From: CALALP01 sp041855735
GTDB taxonomy: Bacteria > Bacillota > Clostridia > Lachnospirales > Lachnospiraceae
Direction of reading: 5' to 3'
Length of the DNA stretch: 10,873 nucleotides
Assembly (NCBI GenBank): GCA_041855735.1
Contig: JBHAEV010000206.1
Span: 1 to 10,873, forward strand
The translations under genes and the position numbers were made by a program. Shown one piece after another: positions 6,037 through 10,873 of the stretch (position 1 is the first letter of the stretch; each line of letters begins with the position of its first letter). The notes under the pieces are model-generated. The model saw only the letters and a program-made list of their open reading frames with translations, was not told where the DNA came from and made no database searches.

Positions 6037-7065
6037 TTATTTCTTCTGAATATACTTGCGAATATCCAGCGCAATTGCGATAACAATTACCACACCTTGC
6101 ACGATATACTGGTAATTTGTTTCAATGCCCAAGAACTGCATGGACGATTTCAAAAGTTCGAAAACCAAAACACCGATGACACAGCCGGAAATACGACCGA
6201 TACCTCCGTTTACGGATACACCTCCAATGGTACATGCGGCAATTGCCTCAAGCTCATAACCCTGCCCCATGTTTACGGATGTACCGCCGGATTTTGCACC
6301 GAGCAGAAAACCTGCAACCGCATAAAGCGCTGCCGCCGTAACATAGATAATCACCTTGGTCTTCTTTACATCAACTCCGGAAACCTCGGCTGCCGCCTCA
6401 TTTCCGCCGATTGCATACATATACTTGCCATGACGCGTCATGTTAAATACAAACCACATCACCATTCCTACCGCAAATGCGATGATGAAGAGATATGGAA
6501 TTCCCAGGAAATTTCCGTTTGCGATATTCGTATAGTCTTCTCTGTATCCGCCGATCGGAGTCGCATTGGTATAAACCAGACACACACCGTATACAATCAA
6601 CTGCATACCCAGAGTTCCGATAAATGCCGGAACATGCAGATACGCGATAACCGCACCGTTAATCAATCCGAACACCGCACAAATCGCAACGGACAGAAGC
6701 AATACCACAAAAATGTTCATAAGTTTGCCTTCCAAAGAAGGATAGAACAAATCGGTGTAAAACGGTTTCTGCAAAAGCGTACCGGATATACATGCCGACA
6801 AGCCGACCATACGTCCCGCAGAAAGATCGGTTCCCTTGGTAATCAGGCAGGCCGAAACACCGAATGCAATGATAACTCGTGCCGCCGAGTTTACGGAAAT
6901 ATTTGCCAGGTTTTTGAATGAAAAGAAATTTTGCTTTGTTATTCCTGTAAACAATACCAAAATCAATAATACGATGATGATTCCGTTATCCAGAATGATT
7001 TTCTTAATGTCAAACGAATCTCCATTCACCACCGAACCCCTATCCATGTTTTTACTCTCAGACAT
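6037..7065 (-). CDS. mglC: Galactose/methyl-galactoside ABC transporter permease MglC
   Basis: This integral membrane permease of the sugar ABC importer MglBAC (BPD_transp_2 family) has 342 residues, the usual length. Hydrophobic segments cover most of it from residue 27 onward (for example 27-42, 62-74, 117-142, 146-163, 190-208, 237-256, 274-283, 290-304 and 320-334). Family landmarks are ITKGTDLSAGRMVGLSACISG (75-95), HVPAFIGTLGM (144-154), the cytoplasmic coupling loop AIGGNEAAAEVSGV (218-231), and GAKSGGTSVNMGQGYELEAIAACTIGGVSVNGGIG (256-290). The first 20 residues are hydrophilic. AAGGGGGAG lies a few nt before the ATG at 7065, only 11 nt after the mglA stop, so the two are cotranscribed. 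A terminator follows, making it the last gene of the operon. Closely related ribose permeases are the alternative, but the MglB and MglA partners favour galactoside. Confidence 0.95.
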   Translation of the reverse strand: MSESKNMDRGSVVNGDSFDIKKIILDNGIIIVLLILVLFTGITKQNFFSFKNLANISVNSAARVIIAFGVSACLITKGTDLSAGRMVGLSACISGTLLQKPFYTDLFYPSLEGKLMNIFVVLLLSVAICAVFGLINGAVIAYLHVPAFIGTLGMQLIVYGVCLVYTNATPIGGYREDYTNIANGNFLGIPYLFIIAFAVGMVMWFVFNMTRHGKYMYAIGGNEAAAEVSGVDVKKTKVIIYVTAAALYAVAGFLLGAKSGGTSVNMGQGYELEAIAACTIGGVSVNGGIGRISGCVIGVLVFELLKSSMQFLGIETNYQYIVQGVVIVIAIALDIRKYIQKK

Positions 7066-7076
7066 ACTTCTCCCCC

Positions 7077-8588
7077 TTAAAAACTGGTTGCCAAGCTAAG
7101 AATCGCTTCCTGCGTAGCTTCATCTGCCGAAATCTCTCCGGTCAGCCTTCCGTTACACATCACCATAATTCGATCCGACATGCCGATCAGCTCAGCCATT
7201 TCCGAAGAAATCATGATGATCCCCTTCCCCTGCTTTGCCAAATCCAGCATAATCTGATATATCTCATACTTTGCACCTACGTCGATACCCCTTGTCGGCT
7301 CATCCATAATCAAAACATCCGGATTGCTTGCCAGCCATCTTGCAATGATGACCTTTTGCTGATTGCCTCCCGAGAGGGAACGAATCAATTCTTTCATACT
7401 CGGTGTTTTGATTCGCAATTTTGCAATACTGTCTTTCACCACTTGAGCAATTTTTATGTGATCCAAAACGAAGCCGAATTTCAAATAACGATTCAGGGAA
7501 GAAATTCCCACATTATCTGAAATGGACAAGCATCCTAAGATACCGGTTCCCCGCCTGTCTTCGGTAATCATTCCGATTCCGCTCCGTATGGCATCTTTCG
7601 GCTTTGAAATTTTTACTTCTTTGCCTTTCACGGTGATTGTACCGCTTTTCACGGCCCGAAGTCCGAATATTGCTTCCATCACCTCGGATCTCTGTGCACC
7701 GACCAAACCGCCGAAACCGATGATTTCTCCTCTTCGAAGCTCAAAACTGACATCCTTAAAGCTTTTTTCATGAATTGAGGTAAGTCCCTTTACTTCCAGA
7801 AGAACTTCTTTGACTTCTCTTCCGTCCTTTGGCGGATAAATATTGGACAATTCCCGGCCGACCATTTGTTTAATGATTTCCTGATCCGAGATGTCCTTTA
7901 CCTCCCAGCTTCCCACATATGTTCCGTCACGCATTATGGTTATATCATCCGCAATCTCCCGGATTTCCGCCATCTTGTGGGAAATATAAATCAATGACAC
8001 ACCCTTTGATTTCAAATCCCGGATGATACGAAACAAACCTTCCACCTCGGTTTCCGTCAATGAAGAAGTCGGCTCATCCAAGATGATAATCCTTGCCCCC
8101 ATGGAAACCGCTTTTGCGATTTCCACGGACTGCATTTGCGATATGGATAAACTTCCGAGCAATGCCTTCGGATTGAAATCCATTTTTACTTCTTTCAACC
8201 ATCTGACCGTGTCCTTGTTCATCCGGTCATGATCAACCATAACCGGAATTCCGGCAATCTTAACCATCGGATATCTTCCAAGGTACATATTCTCGGCAAT
8301 GGTTCTGGCAGGAACCGGCTGCAATTCTTGATGTACCATTGCCAGACCTTTTCCGAGAGCATCATCCGGATTATGAATGTGCATCCGCTCGCCGTCGACA
8401 TAAACCTCCCCGGTATCCATGGTGTAGATTCCAAACAGGCATTTCATCAAGGTCGATTTGCCCGCACCGTTCTCTCCCATCAGCGCATGAACCGTACCCG
8501 GACGCACATTGAGATGCACTCCGTCCAACGCCTTAACACCCGGAAAACTTTTTGACACACCTTTCATCTGTAATCTATATTCCGCCAT
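7077..8588 (-). CDS. mglA: Galactose/methyl-galactoside ABC transporter ATP-binding protein MglA
   Basis: This cytoplasmic double-ATPase energises MglC. It has 503 residues with two ABC domains. The first has Walker A GENGAGKST (38-46), a degenerate signature LSISQMQ (147-153), Walker B IIILDEP (167-173) and the H-loop His204. The second has a degenerate Walker A GLVGAQRSE (294-302), signature LSGGNQQK (405-412) and Walker B VLIMDEPTRGIDVG (425-438). One intact and one degenerate nucleotide site is normal for the MglA/RbsA/XylG class, and the GLVGAQR form fits MglA. An in-frame TTG at 8603 overlaps the AAGGAG at 8594-8599 that serves ATG 8588, so I chose the ATG. It lies between mglB and mglC in the classical order mglB-mglA-mglC. 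Confidence 0.95.
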   Translation of the reverse strand: MAEYRLQMKGVSKSFPGVKALDGVHLNVRPGTVHALMGENGAGKSTLMKCLFGIYTMDTGEVYVDGERMHIHNPDDALGKGLAMVHQELQPVPARTIAENMYLGRYPMVKIAGIPVMVDHDRMNKDTVRWLKEVKMDFNPKALLGSLSISQMQSVEIAKAVSMGARIIILDEPTSSLTETEVEGLFRIIRDLKSKGVSLIYISHKMAEIREIADDITIMRDGTYVGSWEVKDISDQEIIKQMVGRELSNIYPPKDGREVKEVLLEVKGLTSIHEKSFKDVSFELRRGEIIGFGGLVGAQRSEVMEAIFGLRAVKSGTITVKGKEVKISKPKDAIRSGIGMITEDRRGTGILGCLSISDNVGISSLNRYLKFGFVLDHIKIAQVVKDSIAKLRIKTPSMKELIRSLSGGNQQKVIIARWLASNPDVLIMDEPTRGIDVGAKYEIYQIMLDLAKQGKGIIMISSEMAELIGMSDRIMVMCNGRLTGEISADEATQEAILSLATSF

Positions 8589-8593
8589 CCCTA

Positions 8594-8599
8594 CTCCTT
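8594..8599 (-). promoter_or_regulatory. Ribosome binding site deciding the mglA start
   Basis: AAGGAG on the minus strand lies 5 nt before ATG 8588 and falls within the codons after the alternative TTG at 8603, excluding that TTG as the main start. Confidence 0.8.
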
Positions 8600-8642
8600 C
8601 CAAAAGCCATTTCCAAATACTGTATGCCGAAAAATGGTTTCT

Positions 8643-8693
8643 ATTCCGTTACAGAATCTCATAAATACTCCAAGCAGGTAATGAGCCTGCTTG
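8643..8693 (-). other. mglB-mglA intercistronic hairpins
   Basis: CAAGCAGG (8671-8678) and CCTGCTTG (8686-8693) form a perfect 8-bp stem with a 7-nt loop, about 28 nt after the mglB stop. A weaker dyad, ATTCCGT-T-ACAGAAT (8643-8657, one mismatch), follows. No T-run follows on the minus strand, so full termination is unlikely. Such hairpins after binding-protein genes often protect the upstream message, giving more binding protein than membrane parts; that role is inferred here. Confidence 0.6.
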
Positions 8694-8720
8694 AAGCGAA
8701 TTTGTATTTTGCAATCCTTA

Positions 8721-9845
8721 TTATTTTACCATTTCAATGATTTCAGCCGCATTGTCCTTGGTAACCTTTACATAGTCAACGATATTCACCGCGTCAACTT
8801 TTCCGCCCTCCACGAATGTCTTCGCCAGATCGGCCGCCGTGTGAGCCTGTCCGAGGAAATCGTTGAATACGGTACCGGTCATGGTTCCGTCCGCCACATT
8901 CTGGCAAACTTCCGCAAGCGCATCAACACCTACCAAATAAATGTCCTCTCCGACTTTTCTGCCTGCCGCATCGATTGCCTGCTTTGCACCGAGCGCCATC
9001 GCATCATTGTTACAGAATACAACTTCCACCTTGTCGCCGAACTGCGTCAATGCATCCTGTGTGATCTGCTGTCCCTTATCCTGTGCCCAGTCACCTCTTT
9101 GAATCAAAAGCTCCTCGGTTTCAATGCCTGCATCCTTCAACGCTTTTACGGAAAACTCCGTTCTGTATTGAGCATCCACGTTCTCCGGATCTCCTTGGAT
9201 CATGATATAGCTCACTTTTCCGTCGCCGTTTACATCTCCCTTATTCTCAAGATCAACGATCATCTGACCCTGCATTGTACCGGACTGACGTGCATCGGCA
9301 CCGACATAGGTGGCCTTGATTCCCTGCGATGTCCATCTCTCTTCCTCCGCCGCATCCGGTTCTCTGTTGATGTAAACAACCGGGATTCCGGCTTCATTTG
9401 CCAAATCCGTTACCGTCGGTGCGGAAGAGGATTGAACCAGGTTCAAAATCATAACATCAACACCATCCGTGATAAAGTTCTTGATTTGATTGGTTTGTTC
9501 CGCCTGATCGCCTTTGCCGTCCTGAACGGTGATATTCGCCTTGGAGAAGCCAAGATCCTCAACAAGGTATCTCTCAAGCTCCGTACGGTATAAGGTCATG
9601 AAGTTATCGTCAAATTTGTAAATCGAAATTCCGACCTTAACGTCCTTAAGATCTTTTCCCGCTGTCGCCTCTTTTACTTCCGCCGCAGTCGTTTCGGCCG
9701 CTGCTGCGGTCGTGGTTGCCTCGGTTGCCGCTTCAGTTGCCGCCGCAGTCGTTTCAGCCGGCTTTGCCGCTGTAGCACAAGCAACCAGCGAAAATGCCAT
9801 TGCGGATGCCAAAGTAATGGATGCTGCTTTTTTTAGTAATCTCAT
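8721..9845 (-). CDS. mglB: Galactose/glucose-binding lipoprotein MglB
   Basis: This is the extracellular sugar-binding subunit of the importer, 374 residues from ATG 9845. A signal peptide ends in the lipobox LVAC with Cys23, so it is a lipoprotein. A low-complexity Ala/Thr/Glu linker (about 24-62) leads to a type I periplasmic-binding fold. Aligned by eye to E. coli MglB, the ligands are Asp80 (D14), Phe82 (F16), Asn135 (N91), Asp224 (D154), Arg228 (R158), Trp253 (W183), Asn280 (N211), Asp308 (D236) and Asn328 (N256). E. coli His152 is replaced by Asn222. A calcium loop DVNGDGK (204-210) with partner Glu274 is present. AAAGGAGG 8 nt ahead decides ATG 9845 over an in-frame ATG at 9908. It is the first gene of the operon, with a TTGACA promoter upstream. 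Confidence 0.95.
   Translation of the reverse strand: MRLLKKAASITLASAMAFSLVACATAAKPAETTAAATEAATEATTTAAAAETTAAEVKEATAGKDLKDVKVGISIYKFDDNFMTLYRTELERYLVEDLGFSKANITVQDGKGDQAEQTNQIKNFITDGVDVMILNLVQSSSAPTVTDLANEAGIPVVYINREPDAAEEERWTSQGIKATYVGADARQSGTMQGQMIVDLENKGDVNGDGKVSYIMIQGDPENVDAQYRTEFSVKALKDAGIETEELLIQRGDWAQDKGQQITQDALTQFGDKVEVVFCNNDAMALGAKQAIDAAGRKVGEDIYLVGVDALAEVCQNVADGTMTGTVFNDFLGQAHTAADLAKTFVEGGKVDAVNIVDYVKVTKDNAAEIIEMVK
9680..9760 (-). repeat. Direct repeats in the MglB linker
   Basis: A 21-nt unit (9680-9700 and 9740-9760, one mismatch, sharing CGCCGCAGTCGTTTC) occurs twice, exactly 60 bp apart, encoding repeated AETTAA-type linker sequence. Because the period is a multiple of three, recombination between the copies would shorten the linker by 20 residues without breaking the frame. 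Confidence 0.75.
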
Positions 9846-9853
9846 AATATAAT

Positions 9854-9861
9854 CCTCCTTT
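9854..9861 (-). promoter_or_regulatory. Ribosome binding site deciding the mglB start
   Basis: AAAGGAGG on the minus strand lies 8 nt before ATG 9845, directly ahead of the signal peptide. The upstream in-frame ATG at 9908 would add 21 residues before the basic start of the signal peptide and has no comparable site. Confidence 0.85.
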
Positions 9862-9931
9862 GTTTCAAAACTTGTCATTAAGTTTTGTATATTATTTCCT
9901 ACTGTCATGATTAATATAATGTTTTTTATGC

Positions 9932-9960
9932 TTTTTATCTATAAGCTTTTATTGTGTCAA
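9932..9960 (-). promoter_or_regulatory. Probable promoter of the mglBAC operon
   Basis: On the minus strand a perfect -35 TTGACA (9955-9960) is followed after 17 nt by TAAAAA (9932-9937), a four-of-six -10. The leader would be about 80 nt and AT-rich. Upstream, AACTG (9978-9982) and CAGTT (9998-10002) form a loose dyad with TTTTgtatAAAA inside it, a possible binding site for an activator. Confidence 0.5.
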
Positions 9961-10210
9961 TTATTAAATTTCTTACAAACTGACATTTTGTATAAAACAG
10001 TTATCAATTTTCTTCTCGGTTTTTACGGTTTTTTATTGCAATTCTGTGAACAAATTAAAAACACTTTATGATCATCTCTGTTTTTTCGAAGATGATGAAT
10101 ACCACTGCTCCGGATCCGGTTTTTGTCGTTAAAAATCATCTTCCGGAGCATGCATGCGTAATTTTCGATGCATGCTCGTTTCGGGTGTTTATTTTTATCT
10201 ATTTTTACGG
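9961..10210. other. Gene-free intergenic stretch with competing inverted repeats
   Basis: No coding signal is visible here. The sequence carries ATCATCT (10071-10077), GAAGATGAT (10088-10096), TGCTCCGG (10106-10113), the palindrome CCGGATCCGG (10110-10119), ATCATCTTC (10135-10143), CCGGAGCA (10143-10150), and a perfect 10-bp stem GAGCATGCAT/ATGCATGCTC (10146-10155 and 10168-10177). Several of these can pair with more than one partner. The last stem is followed on the plus strand by a T-rich stretch, so it may be a terminator. A -10-like TATGAT (10067-10072) lies ahead of them, but its -35 is poor. A small RNA or leader is possible, not shown. Confidence 0.45.
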
Positions 10211-10239
10211 TTACCATTTCCCGGAATCTTTGCTATACT
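10211..10239 (+). promoter_or_regulatory. Extended -10 promoter of the HTH-HD gene
   Basis: TTACCA (10211-10216, four of six) and TATACT (10234-10239, five of six) are 17 nt apart, and TGC precedes the -10 to give the extended TGN-TATACT form. Transcription would start near 10246, about 91 nt before ATG 10337. Confidence 0.6.
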
Positions 10240-10246
10240 GAATGTA

Positions 10247-10324
10247 AACGAAAGTATGATTTCTTGATTCTTTCGTTATCCTTTTTCCGAAAAAGAACCT
10301 ATATTGCAACAGTATCAAACTGTT
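10247..10324 (+). promoter_or_regulatory. Leader with three consecutive hairpins
   Basis: Three perfect stems follow the expected transcription start: AACGAAAG/CTTTCGTT (10247-10254 and 10270-10277, 15-nt loop), CTTTTT-CCG-AAAAAG (10281-10295) and AACAGT-ATCAA-ACTGTT (10308-10324). The last ends 2-3 nt before the GGGAGGTGGG ribosome binding region. They could be RNA structures controlling translation or DNA dyads bound by the encoded HTH protein; the sequence alone does not decide. Confidence 0.5.
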
Positions 10325-10336
10325 CGGGAGGTGGGC

Positions 10337-10873
10337 ATGAAAATCGGCAAACAGCTGTACAAATTTCGAAAAGCAAGAGGTTTTACCCAGGAAAAGTTGG
10401 CAAAAAAGCTCGGAGTCAGCTTTCAGACAATCAGTGCGTGGGAAAATGATACGCATCTTCCCAAAATAGACAAGGTCGGCAAGCTTGCCTCCACGCTGAA
10501 TGTGAAAATATCCGATATTTGCGAAGAAAATCCGGATGATTCACAGGATTGGATGATTTCCGACCACATTTTTCAAGTCAAAAACATGTTTCGTCAAGTG
10601 AAGATTTCCGCAAATGCACTTCATTTCCATCAAACACTCTCCGCTCTATCCTGTTCCTCGAAAATGCATCAAAATCAATTTCGAAAAGGGAATTCCGATC
10701 TTCCTTATATTATTCATCCCTTAACCATGGCTTGCCATGCCATGGCTCTCGGTCTGTATGAAGATTCTCTGCTTGCGACGATTTTGCTTCATGATGTTTG
10801 CGAAGATTGCAAACATGAGGACGGAACCCCCATTGATCCGGGTGAACTCCCCGTTTCTTTGGAAGTTCAGGAA
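10337..10873 (+). CDS. HTH (XRE) regulator fused to an RSH-type HD hydrolase domain, N-terminal part
   Basis: This gene is open from ATG 10337 to the right edge (179 residues, no stop). Residues 4-60 are an XRE-type HTH (IGKQLYKFRKARGFTQEKL, then VSFQTISAWENDTHLPKIDKV). After a linker of about 25 residues, 78-179 match the start of an HD metal-dependent phosphohydrolase domain of the RelA/SpoT (RSH) kind: FRKGNSDLPYIIHPLTMA (115-131) and LLATILLHDVCED (145-157), with His127, His152, Asp153, Glu156 and Asp157 as expected metal or catalytic residues. RSH hydrolases break down (p)ppGpp; activity of this protein on that substrate is inference. No synthetase domain is visible in the part shown. 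GGGAGGTGGG precedes the ATG. It is the only plus-strand gene, divergent from mglB, with its own promoter and structured leader. Confidence 0.85.
   Translation, partial: MKIGKQLYKFRKARGFTQEKLAKKLGVSFQTISAWENDTHLPKIDKVGKLASTLNVKISDICEENPDDSQDWMISDHIFQVKNMFRQVKISANALHFHQTLSALSCSSKMHQNQFRKGNSDLPYIIHPLTMACHAMALGLYEDSLLATILLHDVCEDCKHEDGTPIDPGELPVSLEVQE

Noticed and set aside
5809..6921. A 370-codon open frame on the plus strand opposite mglC
   Set aside because: It is antisense to a clear, complete MglC, has no good ribosome binding site, and its Cys/His/Asn/Arg-rich translation has no recognisable domain; it follows from mglC codon use.
8691..9593. A 300-codon open frame on the plus strand opposite mglB
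   Set aside because: The minus strand carries an unmistakable MglB with conserved ligands; the plus frame is its shadow and has no family features.
9846..9908. Longer MglB start at 9908
   Set aside because: It would put 21 polar residues before a normal lipoprotein signal peptide, while AAAGGAGG is placed for the ATG at 9845.
10110..10125. CCGGATCCGG followed by TTTTT as a possible terminator
   Set aside because: A fully palindromic 10-mer leaves almost no loop, so a stable hairpin cannot form; kept only as part of the structured intergenic region.
10243..10256. TGTAAACG resembling the left half of a catabolite-responsive (cre) site
   Set aside because: Only the left half fits; the right half (AAAGTA) misses the consensus, and it lies at the HTH-HD transcription start rather than at the mgl promoter.
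1..10873. CRISPR array, insertion sequence, tRNA, phage or toxin-antitoxin genes
   Set aside because: No regularly spaced direct repeats, transposase motifs, tRNA-like folds or toxin genes were seen on either strand; the XRE gene has no partner ORF beside it.

Overview
The window looks like chromosome from a low-to-moderate GC Firmicute, most likely a member of the Clostridia and probably Lachnospiraceae. The reasons are strong AAGGAGG-type ribosome binding sites, a secretin-free tad pilus gene order, a sugar-binding lipoprotein with an Ala/Thr/Glu-rich linker, and protein sequences that resemble clostridial homologues. This placement is inference from recognition; no search was run. Nearly all genes lie on the minus strand, so the map is read from right to left; the last gene is on the plus strand.

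Region 1-3859 (minus) is the front of a tad (tight adherence, Flp-type pilus) operon. A promoter at 3831-3859 is followed by a TadZ/CpaE-like ATPase, a type IV prepilin peptidase, the CpaF/TadA secretion ATPase, a TadB/TadC inner-membrane platform protein, and the start of a small membrane-anchored protein that runs off the left edge. TadZ, peptidase and CpaF overlap by 14-19 nt, which suggests translational coupling. TadZ would position the machine, CpaF powers it, TadB is the membrane platform and the peptidase matures pilins encoded elsewhere. Upstream lies a nested perfect palindrome (3918-3989) and a small XRE regulator (4028-4384) preceded by a cluster of AACAAAT/ATTTGTT half-sites, one of which forms a GAAC-N4-GTTC (LexA-like) dyad.

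Region 4558-5875 (minus) is a class I SAM-dependent methyltransferase gene broken by an 8-bp tandem duplication (AAGCTGTT twice, 5482-5497). Removing one copy restores a 388-codon frame that reads smoothly across the join. This is either a recent pseudogene or a slippage-switchable gene.

Region 5943-9960 (minus) is a complete mglBAC operon for galactose/methyl-galactoside (and probably glucose) uptake: lipoprotein MglB, double-ATPase MglA and permease MglC. It has a TTGACA promoter, an intercistronic hairpin after mglB and a terminator after mglC. MglB keeps the known sugar ligands except that the position of E. coli His152 is Asn.

Region 9961-10336 is a structured, gene-free stretch holding several competing inverted repeats, then a good extended -10 promoter and a leader with three hairpins. 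From 10337 (plus) an HTH regulator fused to an RSH-type HD hydrolase domain begins and runs off the right edge. I found no tRNA, rRNA, CRISPR array, insertion sequence or phage gene. I do not see a wholly new multigene system; the most interesting signals are the frameshifting duplication, the HTH-HD fusion with its leader, and the unexplained intergenic structures.
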